Shown in pieces: positions 1-12,412 of a DNA stretch of 64,000 nucleotides (position 1 is its first letter; each line of letters begins with the position of its first letter). A program made the translations under genes and the position numbers. The notes under the pieces are model-generated. The model was not told the DNA's origin and searched no databases. It was given only the letters and a program-made list of their open reading frames with translations. Source of the stretch: Cyclina sinensis (lineage: Eukaryota > Mollusca > Bivalvia > Venerida > Veneridae); assembly GCA_012932295.1 (NCBI GenBank), contig JAAONU010000016.1, positions 32,716,647 through 32,780,646 of the forward strand. The letters are read 5' to 3'.

Positions 1-226
1 ATGAAATGATTGGTTAAATACTTTTTATTACAAATATTAATCGGGATTTCTACATCCATAATAAATGATAGTTTTTTGCATCCCGAAAAAATCCCTAAAA
101 GTAGGTATATATAAGAAAAGTAAAATATTGTGACTTTTATTCAAAATATATAATACAAGAAACAAGGAATTAACTATAAAAAAGCGTAATAAAAAGACTT
201 TCATACTAACCCTAAAAGATTGAAAT

Positions 227-2362
227 ATGAATATTGCTGTAATTTTTTTTCAATTTGTTATGCTTGCTTGCCAAGGTAAATCATTTTCATTTTATTTTCA
301 CTAAAAACTAAAAAAATGTGTCAGTTTTTGCACCTGGACACATCTCTTATGACATTTTTGCACTTAAATGCACATTTATGAAATTAGTTTAATGAAACCT
401 CATTTCTAAGGGCTGTTAGCAATGCCACATGTCCTTCAGAGTATTTTTCTGAAAGAAAAAAAACAATATATCACTCGGCAAAAAAATTATAATAGGTAAC
501 AGAATAAAGTAAAACGAAATGGCGTCATGTAACACCAACAGAGTAAAAGATCCACTTAAATAAGCTTGTATTATTTGATCACATATGAAAGTTTAGCTTT
601 TCAAAAGGTCTTGTGTCTTTTTCTTACTTGATGCAAATGTTTTGACTATAGTCTTAATAAAAACGAATTTTGTTAAACTTCAGACAGTTGTCCTTTTTGT
701 AAGATTTGAAAACCAAATTGATCACTCGCTTCCCATAGCGTTATTCTATTTTGTTCTTTAATGTACGGGGCATGATATCCAAAATATTTTCCCCGTGTCC
801 ATACAGTACTTATATAAACTTTTAGTGTGTGGAAAGCCGGTTCGAAACGAGAAACTCAATGAAGACGTTGCGAGAGGTACCCATGATGATAACATGTACA
901 AGTTCAACGTATGCAGGTACCCAGCGGATGACGATAAACAAATCACAGAAGTAACAGGTGAGAACAGGCGAGACTACAACGCTACGAGTCTACGAGAGAT
1001 GCGCTACACAACGCGAGAGGAAATCTATGAAATTAATAGAATTATGAAAAATGTAAGTAACAATAGTAATATTCGCATTGATACGATCATTGTTTCACTA
1101 GACGAGATACAGTCGCACTTATTTCCATGTAAATTATTTTTTACTTTTTGTCTAAACTGAATGACTGGAAATAGATTTGTATTTCTATATAGTAGGGTAC
1201 GGATTTAAATTTCTATACAAGACACTAAGATGATTAATTTTCAAAAAGGAGACGATAATTCGCAAGCTTTTGATAATTAACCAAAAATGAAATCTCTCCA
1301 AGGCAAAACAATCAGTGCCTCGATGTTCAGTCACAGAGAAGTTATATTACATAAGGTTAATTATTCTGTCACAGGTGTATGTTCCCATGAAATATATATG
1401 CTTCTATATTCTTTACTTTAATGAAATGATTAACAATGCAAAAAAGTACATACTAGCTGGGAGAAAGAATAAAGAAACGATTTTTTTGGTGTGATATTCA
1501 AATTACATACATTTTTTACTATGTTTATTGTTTAGTTAACGTTGAGAATATCATATTGTATATCGGTTTAAGACATTGCGTAAGAAAGGTCTCTTGCGTT
1601 TGTTTTTATATAATCAAATCTAAAAGACGATGTGAACTCTACGCCTCTTTTACATTTGTATTTCAAAATCTTTAGATGATCAAAGGTCGATGCAAACGTC
1701 AGATACGGAAGCTAAACAAAGAACATTTGGAAGACATCATCAGTATATATTTTACGCCGAACACAGATAGCATGGTGAGTTCTTGCTTCCTTTCTTAAAT
1801 GCATTTGCTCAAGTATCCAGTACGAAATAATAATGTGTCCAAGTTGGCAACTCAGTCTGATACAAAATGTAACTTATCTTCGGCCATTCAGTGAACCAGT
1901 AAAGATAAGATTAGTGTTACTTTATATTGGTAAATTCGACATTTATTTAAAGTAATATGCATTACTCAGATCCTATGTTTACACTAATTTATGAATCTAC
2001 GAGTTTTAAAATGTATATTGATATTTCCTGTGCTTTAGGAAAGAACTACAAAAACCTACATCGAAATGACAAAGCAAGTACATCTTATCAAATACCTACA
2101 GACAAGACTTGCCTTCACGATTGAAAGTTGCTGTTTGACTTACCCGGGAGATCTTTATGACCGATTGAAAAACACGCTTCTCAAGAAATGGTTTATGTTT
2201 CATCACAGCTGTGGCGGTGTTATTGACAACATGCATTGTGAAGTCACGTTGAATGTTGATTTGAATGGACCAAAAGGATGCGACAGAACAGAAGACATTA
2301 TATACCTTCTTTTGAAAAGTACTGAAAAAGTGCTTGACGACTCGACATCTGTAACCTGCTAA
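227..2362 (+). CDS. Unrecognised secreted cysteine-rich protein, four exons
   Basis: Proposed coding exons are 227-275, 826-1052, 1676-1774 and 2039-2362 (TAA), giving 232 residues. The donors are GTAAAT (276), GTAAGT (1053) and GTGAGT (1775); all acceptors end TTTAG. Phases agree at every junction (1, 0, 0), which is strong evidence that the model is real. Exon 1 encodes a signal peptide (MNIAVIFFQFVMLACQ). The mature chain carries nine cysteines (about residues 18, 46, 98, 156, 157, 183, 192, 206 and 232), one N-glycosylation sequon (N68-A-T) and a basic stretch around residues 96-106. The middle looks helical. AATAAA signals lie near 2542 and 3124. I recognise no family. A secreted signalling, immune or matrix protein are all possible; none is shown by a motif. 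A non-coding exon further upstream cannot be excluded. Confidence 0.72.
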
Positions 2363-3821
2363 CTTAGTAAGGATAATGGATTTTACATATTCATGGAAGG
2401 TATATCTGGTTACAAAAAACAAAACCACCGTTTACAGTGCTGCATTCACTCTAAATAACTTCAATATTTACTTATAGTGAAGTTAGAGAAGAAAAGACAT
2501 GCAATAAGATATGTTAAATATCATCTTTAAGATTATACATGGAATAAAGAGAAAGTTATTAATAGATCAGTACATCATTTTTCCCGTAATGTCCAGTGTT
2601 CATTTATCGGTTCAAGGATTTAACATCTATGATGTTCACTGTACTGAAAGCATTTACTTCTGATTTCGTTTACATATTTTTTTTACTTTTTTATATTTTT
2701 TTTTTCATTTTGCAAGTAAGATTAGGTGTACAAAATTATTTAAAATTTATTCAAAAGTTCATAAACTTTTCATATATATTATTTACGTCCTATAAACTGC
2801 TGAATTTGTAGCTAGAGTTAAGAATTTTGTACCACTTTATTATAGTTGAAATAGCATCAATAGAAAAATGTATTACCATTGTCAAAGTTCATGTTTTTGA
2901 TGTTGTAAGTCATTTTTGTTATTGTTTTTGTAAATGATGTTGCTGGTATTTTTCTGGTTCAAATGTTGTTTTGCAATTAAATTATCAATAACAGGAATCC
3001 ATAGTCTCTAACATATGTGAAATAAATTTGTCGTAAAATTACATAATTACATGTTATAAAATGGTGTAAATGGTAAAAATACTTAGCTTGTTTTGTTTCA
3101 AGCATGTTTTAAATATGTGATGAAATAAATGCATTTTGCCAACGAAAAGTTTTTGTTCTGTTTTCGGCACGAAACTTTTACTTTATTGTACTATTTTCAA
3201 TCATCAAATCAACAGCTTTAAGCGAAATCACGAAATTTACATACGAATGTATACGGCGTGTATGTCTTTCAAAATGTCTGAAATAGTCTTTTAGAATGTC
3301 TGAAATATCCCAAGAGCCTAAAATCTCTACGACTAACTTAAAGGATCCAGAGCCTTTCTTAATTTCAAAGTTACCTTTTATGTTATTATATCACCCAGTC
3401 TCTGATCAATATCCTCATTTCCCACACGTCGCCCACACTGTGGAACTTTTTTTTTACACTCTAACTCCCTAAATGAAATCAGTTAATGTGACTGTTATAG
3501 TTAAGTGACCAGGTTATACCTCGTGCAAAATGGTTTTCACGTGCAATATCATTATATATTAAAAACAGAGCTAATATTGATTTCGTTTCCTCAAAAATGC
3601 ATTGTTAATTTTCAGATTGCATGTTTTGAATATAGAAATGTGCTGTGACAAACCACGCTTACATTGTCAAATTTTTTTTTTTAATTTCGATAATTTCATT
3701 GTTTAAAGTGTTACGTATGACAATGGAAAATAGGTCGACTTTGCTATTTTATTCAATACTGTGGTATAAAATACATACAGCATTTGTCCTCGTACATGCG
3801 ATTATACTGCACCTTCGAACC
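2363..3821. other. 3' flank and AT-rich intergenic DNA
   Basis: Holds the putative 3' UTR of the preceding gene (AATAAA near 2542 and 3124) and then low-complexity AT-rich sequence. No supported gene was seen. Confidence 0.4.
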
Positions 3822-4175
3822 TACAGCCCTTGTCTGCTTATAACTAAGTCCACAGGGTGCTAGCACAGTGTGGGGATGGTGTTTTGTGATTAATTGTGAC
3901 CTAAAATGAAGATAAAAGCATGAACCCTGTATATCAAGTAGTATCATTGACAAGGGGAAGAACTCGAGAAATGTCATTTTCACCACACGCTGTAATCAAT
4001 ATGTTGTATTTCATCTACGTATTAAATCAAATGCTTCACCCTTGTTGTCATTTTTTGATATTGATTCCTTGATATAAAGGTGTTCATGCTTGTTTCTTCA
4101 TTTTAGGTCACAATCAATCATAAAATACCATCCCAGCACTGTGCTAGCCCCCTGTGACTAAGTCAAGCTGTAAAC
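3822..4175. repeat. Foldback / MITE-like element with long inverted arms
   Basis: The sequence around 3844-3960 reappears in reverse complement around 4040-4165. Matching tracts include CTAGCACAGTG, GATGGTNTTTT, TTGTGACCTAAAATGAAGA and ATATCAAG. The imperfect arms are about 130 bp each around a short AT-rich spacer. There is no coding capacity, as expected of a non-autonomous DNA element. The ends are approximate and no clear target duplication was seen. Confidence 0.7.
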
Positions 4176-4727
4176 ATGTCAACATGTAATATTGTGTCAA
4201 AGTAGTACCTACTATACCATAAACAGAAGACTGAAAAATTGGAAATTCTACTTTTTTACAATTTTACTGACTCTTCGAAAGAGAACGAAATATATTGAAT
4301 GTTTTTCTGCTTCACCCTTTTGGAAAGCTATTTTGGTTTTTCTTTTTCATTTTGCAAATTACTATATCATTAATTACTGAAATATTTTATCTACGGAATA
4401 TAATTTAATTAATTCATTTGTCTTATAATTACTTTTATTATTATTATTATTCGCATGGTGAAATCTGAACGCTCATGGGAGATAATTTGGGAAAACCTGA
4501 ACATTGCCAAGGGAGGGGAGAACACTGCGAATGAGAATGTGCAACAAAATACTGAATAATCTCTCTTGGTATTCGCTTCTAAAAACAAAACACAAATAAA
4601 ATTTTAGAAAACGAAAATAAACTACACAAAATGTGACGAAAAACTGTCAAGACAGTGATTTATACTATACATGTAAACCCTTTACTCAACTGGAGTAAAA
4701 TTATTTTCTTCTCAGAAATGTACTCTT

Positions 4728-5660
4728 AGACTACTAATTGTCCAGAGAGAGGTGCTGATACCTGACTACTGGTCGAAAAATACTTGTAGCTGAGTACTTG
4801 TCCAGAGAAAATTACTTATAGATGAGGATATGTCCAGAGAGAAGTACTAGTACCTGACTACTTGTCAAGAGAAATTTACTTGTAGCTGACTAATTGTCCA
4901 GAGCAAATTACTTGTAGCTGAGTACTTGTTCAGAGAAAACTATTTGAAGCTGAGTACTTGTCCAGAGAAAATTCCTTGAAGCTGAGTACTTGTCCAGAGA
5001 AAATTTCTTTTAGCTGAGAACTTGTCAAGAGAAAATTAATTGTAGCTAAGCACTTTTCCATAGAAAAGTACTTATAGCTGAATACTTGTAAGGAGAAAAG
5101 TACTTGTAGCTGACTACTTGTACGGAGAAAATTACTTGAAGCTGAGTACTTGTCAAGAGAAAAGTATTTGTAGCTTAGTACTTGTCCAGAGAGAAGTACT
5201 AGTACCTGACTACTTTTCAAGAGAAAATTACTTGTAGCTGAGTACTTGTCCATAGAAAATAACTTGTAGATGATTACTTGTCCAGAGAGAAGTACTAGTA
5301 CCTGTCTACTTTTCAAGAGAAAAGTACTTGTTGCTGAGTATTTGTCCAGAGAATATTACTTATAACTGAGTACTTGTCCAAAGAAAATTATTTGTAGCTG
5401 AGTACTTGTCCAGAGAGAAGTACTTGTACCTTACTACTTGTCAAGAGAAAATTACTTGTAGCTGAGTACTTGTCCAGAGTGAAGTACTTGTAGCTAGGTA
5501 CTTTTCGAGAGAAAGGTATTAGTACCTGACTACTTATGCAGAGAACAGTAAAAGTATCTGTCAACTTATCCAAAGAAAAGTACAATAAATTAGCTACTCG
5601 TCCGGGGGAATAATACTAGTAAATAATTTCTTGTCTAGAGGAAAATACTAGTAATTGGCT
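4728..5660. repeat. Minisatellite, unit about 32 bp
   Basis: About 28 diverged copies built on TACTTGTAGCTGAGTACTTG plus TCCAGAGAAAAT. Copies vary by substitution and small indels and decay at both ends. Long minus-strand reading frames across it (4930-5585) are products of the repetition. Confidence 0.92.
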
Positions 5661-5898
5661 TTTTATCCTGAAAATATTTCGGTACAAATATCCAAAATCT
5701 AAAACAGTAGTCACTAGTTACCAATTATAATTACTCAAACCAACCATTTATACCTTTTGATAATGTTGCAGGTACCCAGACCAAGATATAATCGGTTTTC
5801 CTACTTGTTCATTGATTGTGTACCCCTTCATGCACGTCATATTATTGGGAAAAGTACAAGAAGCTGGTCAATTACCTTTTCTTAATGTAAATAGACGT

Positions 5899-6100
5899 GA
5901 TATCCAAGTTATACCTGACCAGGATATAATAGGCACGTGGTATCCAAGTTATCCCAGACCAGGATATAATAGGCACGTGGTGTCCAAGTTATCCCAGACC
6001 AGGATGTAATAGGCACGTGGTGTACAAGTTATCCCAGACCAGGATATAATAGGCACGTGGTGTCCAAGTTATCCCAGACCAGGATATTATAGGCCTGTGT
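5899..6100. repeat. Tandem array, 40-bp unit, five copies
   Basis: Units of TCCAAGTTATCCCAGACCAG followed by GATATAATAGGCACGTGGTG begin about every 40 bp. Four of the five contain the palindrome CACGTG (5934, 5974, 6014, 6054). Single degenerate relatives lie near 5775 and 6230, so the unit was once part of a wider repeat. Confidence 0.93.
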
Positions 6101-7463
6101 AGCTTTCTATACAGAGCTTACCTTACTTTTGCTGTGGACAGCTTAAAAAAACTTATTTTTATCTAAACCACCAAGTAGCTGGCAATCCATACTTCTCTAA
6201 TGCAGTATGAACGATACAATATAACATGGGATTCCAGATCAGAATATAATAAGCCTACCCATCTTAATTGATTTGTCCCACAAGCTACTTGCATTGTTGG
6301 GCAAATAATATGGTTAGTTTGCTACATTTCCTTTGGCCAGCTTGAAATAACTGGGCTGTCTAATAGCAAGTTTTCCCAAATGCAACTGAAACAAGAATAC
6401 TTGTCCTTCAATGATAGGATGTAGCATATAAGCCAGGGTATTTACCTCCGTCTGTCGCCACACAAACAATAGGTATCTTGTTTGTTTGTGTTTGTCGGGG
6501 AATGTTTAGGTAATGTGGGTGCGTGGATGGGTGAATGGGTGGGTGCGTGCTTGCATGTGTCTCTTTTTGTCGTTGCTCTTGGTCAGTTTTCAAGATAAAA
6601 TTAAGTGAGTTGTCTAGCTTTGTTTTAAAAGATTGGTGAAGGGATATGACTTGACGCTGACAATTTGGCATACTAACTGGTATCGGTTGTTTATTATTTT
6701 CTAGAGTTAATAATACTTTGAATACAGTTACCTCCATCATATATCTATGAAATGAATATGATGATGATGATGATGATGAATGTAGACCCATGTCAGATAG
6801 AATGAGAGACATTCATAAACCCCTTTAAGCCCATAAGCTGAGAGTAGTTGTCGCAAGACCATTGTCACAGAAAAGTGACATCAGAGCACTGAATGCGCTT
6901 ATTTGGCGTTTATCACAGAACATGAATTGCAAATTACTGCTGTAACAGTTGTTCCACTTAATCACTCCCGTACAGTCATTCCTTCTGTCTTATTAGTCTC
7001 GATACTGTACTGTCTGCGACAGATTAACTATGTGATATATCAAAGGTTCTGAGCACCTGAAGGTAGTTGCATCATGATAGTTATTGTACCATCACTTATC
7101 TATTGAGACACAGAAAAACTCTGACTTTAAACGTCATGTCATTGAATGAGGTCGATTAAGATATATAATTATGTAAACTAACTATACGTAGTAGGACACA
7201 CCTTATTTCTAACATCTGTCTTCATCAGCGTTACGGTTTATTTTTTTTAATTCTTATTTTTCAATTTTGAAAGAAAAGCGAATGATAAAATACAATGATT
7301 TTATGCTAACAAAACGCTAAGATAAATGGTTTGAATGTGTAGGATTTATTGTTTCTGTGTAATATGTGTAGTATGATAATGTGATGATCTTCAGAAGAAA
7401 CGCAAAGTTAAGTGCAGTCTCAAGATCACTAAATATATATCAAACTTCTCGTACTAGCTCGTG
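6101..7463. other. Intergenic DNA with a short ATG/GAT microsatellite
   Basis: Contains a GT-rich stretch near 6478-6560 and a trinucleotide run at about 6757-6779. No exon with credible splice sites or signal peptide was found. Confidence 0.4.
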
Positions 7464-7469
7464 TATAAA
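7464..7469 (+). promoter_or_regulatory. Candidate TATA box of the 7948 gene
   Basis: GTGTATAAAGG is followed 55 bp later by a GTAAGA donor at 7519, leaving a leader exon of roughly 7495-7518. This is the same TATA-to-donor spacing as in the genes at 30057 and 56670. Confidence 0.4.
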
Positions 7470-7947
7470 GGCAGTCGATTGAGGACAAAATTCATGAAAC
7501 TGTTGGCATAATCTGATCGTAAGATAGATCGTGTTATCTTCATGGTCCCTTTATTGCATATTAAATAGGCTTTTGTTATAAAAGGTGATGAACACGAAGG
7601 AGGAACTATATTAACGCTCGTGTTTTGAGAAACTAAAGAAAATACATGCCCGTGCCCTTTCTCTCAGTTACCTTAGTAACAGACATTAACTATATATAAT
7701 TTTATATTATTTCTGGTGGGTGTTTTTTCTTAGTTTGTTCGTTATAATTAAAAACTATCTGATCCCATTGAGGATGACCGTACAGAAAACTGACGCCTAG
7801 GTTAACGTAGATATCAATCATTATCTACTACCGTCCTAAGTCAACCTACACAGATTACCTCCCTTTCGGTACGGTAACTGTGAGATGTAAAAAAAAACAA
7901 AAACAAAAACTCGAGAGCATCAAGTTCTGCTGATCAGCGTCTTCCTT

Positions 7948-8097
7948 ATGAATTCGTTTCAACCCGGCGAGGAGCAATTTTTCGGGCTCTATCCATACAT
8001 TGGATTACCTCCCCTGTACTCGTACACGTACTCTTACTACATGAATCTGTACTACAGGTTTATGTATAGCAGCTTCCCCTATATATACGGGGACTAA
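7948..8097 (+). CDS. Small tyrosine-rich protein, start uncertain
   Basis: From the ATG at 7948 the frame gives 49 residues with about 13 Tyr plus Pro, Gly, Ser and Phe, ending TAA at 8095, with AATAAA about 35 bp later. Directly upstream in the same frame (7921-7947) is the hydrophobic stretch QVLLISVFL, which looks like the core of a signal peptide, but there is no ATG before the stop at 7888. Either the coding start lies in an upstream exon (AG dinucleotides at 7914-7917 could be acceptors, though the preceding tract is poor) or the signal peptide start has been lost and this is a pseudogene. A TATA box at 7464 and a donor at 7519 fit the plan of the other small secreted genes here. Composition places it with the Tyr-rich proteins at 19.2, 26.7, 30.1 and 56.4 kb. 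Confidence 0.45.
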   Translation: MNSFQPGEEQFFGLYPYIGLPPLYSYTYSYYMNLYYRFMYSSFPYIYGD

Positions 8098-8129
8098 ATC
8101 ATAGGTACCATGTTAAATTAAACAACTAA

Positions 8130-11100
8130 ATAAAATCCTACAGAATTTCATTGTAGCATCAAGTCCCAACTCACTTGAATAGCTTCTGAAAATGCTATCT
8201 TTACCGATTTCTTGGAAGAATCAATCATGAGAAACAATATCAGTTAGCTTTTTTCATAGCATGACTAATAAACTTTTCCGGTATATTGTCTCGAAGGAGA
8301 TCATCCTAGTCAATCTGTCTAAATTCCCTGTTTATTTTAAAATGACAAAAAATAGCCAAGAATTGTCCGGCACTTTAAGCCTAATTTTAATTGGTTTCTC
8401 AATATAATAATTATGTTTTGTTTTCAAGTAATATGATTTTCAGAGCAATCTTTCCATTTCTGACCAATTAGACAGCTTAGTCATCTTATAGCTCCGCACA
8501 AACCCTGCACAAAATTGACTGATTCCCGACAATACTGATTTGGTGGTGTATAACCGTAACTTCGAACGCTCAGAACAGTTTCATTATTTTGCATATAAGT
8601 AAAGACAAACAATCATATCAGAGATTTGCTCGGGATCTGATAGAAAGCTGTCCTTAAAGCTTACTACAACTAGAGTTACCGACTTTAACATATTAGCCCG
8701 TAATTTCAAAAAAACTGTGATACGTATTTTACAATCGTTGACGGTATATTTATTCTTTTAGGTTTGTCCAGAATGAAGTTGGTTTGATAATTCGAACTTT
8801 AGTAAGGTACGATCACCAAATTCTTTACCAAAATGATTAAGTTCATATTAAACATAAATTAAGAAAGCAACTCGACATTAAAGTATTGTCTTCGCCCCTC
8901 TGGGCTGATCAGGTTTCTCAGTTGTAAATTCACTCGAAGGTGGATGATAATTCGAACTAAAGTAAACTATTACAACTCATTTCTCTAACAATATGAGTTA
9001 ATGCATAAACGTTAATGAAGTTAGCACCTCAGCATACCAGTTCTGTCTTCACCTCTCTTATGTTCGAACTACCACTTTCTTTCTGTAATGCAGTTGGGGT
9101 TCAAATAGCCAACTACCAACTGCCATCTTCCAACCAGCCTTACACATATTATATGGTTTTCAGGAACGTCTGCATCTGTAGAAACAACAACTAGGGCTGT
9201 TTATTGCTGTAATAGGGCAATTCTGAGCAAATTCGTGTTGAGGACGTTATCATGGTTAGTACTAGGTGTTTTATAATTAATGAATAATATATAAAGTTCT
9301 CGTTTTCATTCTTCGACGTCGTTATTTCAATAGAATACTTTTTGCTTTAACCCGCACATGTCTTTGGTTACTGTACATCATTGTTAATGTGACTTGATTG
9401 CGGTGCTCTTGATTTGTACAGAAATTTTTTTAATGACATTTGCACATAAAACAGTTCAAAATGAAAAATGTAGGTAAATCGTGCTATACGTTGACATATC
9501 AATTCAGTCAGCGTACTAAAGGTGAATACTAATTAAGATAGATATTTGTTGGTTAATAAATGTGTCTTTGTTAATTTTGAGAACAACAAAAATACACAAG
9601 CTTTCAATGATAAATTATGAAAATGTGCAATGCAACATATTTTTTTTTTTTTTTTTTTTTTGCTGTCAAAAAAATCCTGATCTCTTATTCAGTACAGAAA
9701 ATGTTGCTGTGCTTCGACTCGTCATGAAGTATGAAAACAGCATAGAATACTGTGTTTCGTTAGAAACTTACCAAGACCTGTTATCAAATGCTTCACTATT
9801 CCTTAACCCAGCCGTAGTTTTGCTTCAGACGATTATTCTCTTATTTTTGAAGTTCTTATGTTTAACCGGATGTCTTTGACATCCAGAGTAAAAGGACCGT
9901 TCATGAATTGTTGCATCTATTACTGAGAAGCAGCAATGGTGAAAAAAGGTGAAAATGAAATTATTTTACCCCTTAACTGCTTTGTAGCAACACAGTTTGA
10001 CCGTTTGGTAATAGAGACCGTTACGTGGGTCTTACCTTAACAATTAAGTAAAGGCTACTAGACTTCTCGGGGCCACTATTTTGCAAAGTAACATTGCCAA
10101 GGTTTTCGAACACGCTTCGTCCTCCATTTATCACTCTAACTTACTGAAATAAATCGCATTTTAAGAACATGCTAAGATTGACACGGCTGATATGACCGGC
10201 AATGTTCGGCAATGTTACATATAGTTAAACGTTCATCACCGAAACAAAAAGATTCTGGACATCCGCTTCTTCCCGAGTCCACTACATGACTTTCCTCGAT
10301 TGTTGGAGTTTTCAACTAACTCTTGTTTATGTCGGAAATAGCATCATTCTTTGTAAAGTAACGCAATTTGAACCTAATACAAAATTGTATCAGTGTTACA
10401 TCAATTGAGCTATCATCGAAAAATATCATAAAACATCATTCATTCCACTGTTGCACCAAATACTTAATATCAAGCAAGTTCTGTTAAGCCACATTTCACC
10501 TTTTCTGCTTAATGCTCGCTTGTAGCATTTCAAAGCTTTCACTTTTCATAAGACTCATTAGTAATTTTCTTTAAAAAAACTTGTGTAATGAGTTGACTTG
10601 AAGTATAATTATCTAAGTTCATCATAGTGCATCATATTTTATAACAACCAGGCAACCGTGAATGAATTATTTGATTTATTTCATTATGCAAGCATAAAGA
10701 TCTGCCTATTTTGTACTGTAGCAATTGTTTATTGTATGATCGTGTTTGACTGTCGTGTTTGTGAAGGTCATATATCATTGTGAAGGTCTTTGTTGGAATA
10801 GTTTCAAATTCACTTACTTGAAAATCATTGCATTATCACCATACAAAAAAAAGAAGTGAAATTATTTTAGGAGCAAACCAATCCTACCAATCATTATGTT
10901 TTAAACATACTCATTTCTAATTTGTCAGATGGTTTTTATTAACTGAATAGCGAATTGCCCAGAAACTGAGCAGAACGCTTTATCAGGTTTTTGACGTTGT
11001 TTTTGTTTTAGGGGGTGGGGTGGGGAGGGGGGGGGGGGTAGTGGATTTTATTCACTTTGTTTACTTTTCCATGGCCGTAGCTTCAGTCAAAAAGACATTA

Positions 11101-11399
11101 CTGAATTGACATTGCTACATCGTATGCTGTAACATTTCCCAGTAACTGACGGGCACCATGGTATAGATAAGCGTGTAATAATTAATACATTAAGTGCTAC
11201 TTGTGTCTTTCTGCAACCCAGTATCTTCTCATCTTGATGCTGAGAGCGATCTGCATCGTAGAACAATTTGAACTGATATTTGATTTTACATCACTACCTC
11301 AACAATGAATACCGTCCAAACTTTCAAAACGAGGACATCGCTGATGGCGAAGCCAGTTGTTTGCGTTCTTTGAGTATAATAAGGATTGAATTGCAAATC
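8130..11399. other. AT-rich intergenic DNA
   Basis: Contains a poly-T run (about 9641-9662) and a G-rich tract (11011-11038). A short motif (GATAATTCGAACT) recurs near 8790 and 8947. No supported gene; the 9562-9879 frame crosses the poly-T run and has no gene-like features. Confidence 0.4.
11011..11038 (+). repeat. G-rich tract, possible G-quadruplex
   Basis: Runs of 5, 4, 4 and 12 G separated by single T or A bases on the plus strand satisfy the usual four-run G-quadruplex pattern. Confidence 0.6.
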
Positions 11400-12258
11400 A
11401 GTGAACATAGCAGCATGGCAGCCTGAAAACGTGAAGTAAGCAGCCTGGCAGCCTGAAAACGTGAAGTAAGCAGCTTGGCAGCCTGAAAACGTGGAACGGA
11501 TGCATGGTAGCCTGAAAATATGAAATCAGCAGCCTGCCAGCATGAAAACATGAAGTCAGCAGCCTGAAAACGTAAAGTCAGCAGCCTGGCAGCATGAGAA
11601 CGTGAAGTAAGCAGCTAGCGTCCTTCGAAGGTAAAGTCAGCAGCCTAGCAGCCTGGGAACATGAAGTCAGCAGCAGAGCAGTCTTGGAACATGAATTCAG
11701 CAGCCTGGCAGCCTGAAAACGTGAAGTCAGCAGCTTAACAGCCTTGGAACATGAATCCAGCAAACTGGCAGTCTGAAAACGTGAAGTCGGCAGCTTAGCA
11801 GCCTGGGAACGTGAAGTCAGCAGCCTAGCAGCCTGGGAATATGACTTTAGCAGCCTGGCATTCTGAAAACGTGAAGTAAGCAGCCTAGCAGCCTCGGAAT
11901 ATGACTTTAGCAGCCTGGCAGCCTGAAAACGTTGAACGGCTGCATGGTAGCCTGAAAATATGAAATCAGCTGCCTGTCAGTCTGAAAACTTAGAGTCAGC
12001 ACCCTGAAACGTGAAGTCAGTCACCTGGAAGCCTGCAAATATGAAATAAGCAGCCTACCAGCATGAAAACATGAAGCCAGCAGTCTGAAAACGTTAAGTC
12101 AGCAGCCTGGCAGCCTGAAAACATGAAGTATGCAGCTGGCATCCTTAGAAGGTAAAGTCAGCAGCCTAGCAGCCTTGGAACATGAAGTCAGCAGCAGAGC
12201 AGTCTTGGAACATGAATTCAGCAGCCTGGCAGCCTGAAAACGTGAAGTCAGCGGCTTA
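11400..12258. repeat. Minisatellite with higher-order structure, left part
   Basis: Basic unit of about 26-27 bp (CAGCCTGGCAGCCTGAAAAC plus GTGAAGT). Variant units recur in the same order about 521 bp apart: the block starting 11611 (GCAGCTAGCGTCCTTCGAAG) matches the block starting 12132. The array is cut at about 12258 by a LINE and continues at 17907. Confidence 0.93.
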
Positions 12259-12412
12259 AAATGTTCGTGACGTCATGTCCGGTTGACCATAACAAGTTTT
12301 TGACGCTCCGCTATTTTTCAACAATTATATTTTTTATAGCGACATAGAAAACAAAAATTGTGGTTTAAATTTCTATATTGAATGATTTTGATACAAGGAA
12401 CAATATTCTGAT

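Noticed and set aside
9562..9879. 105-codon plus-strand frame
   Set aside because: It translates through a 22-base poly-T run and has no gene-like context.
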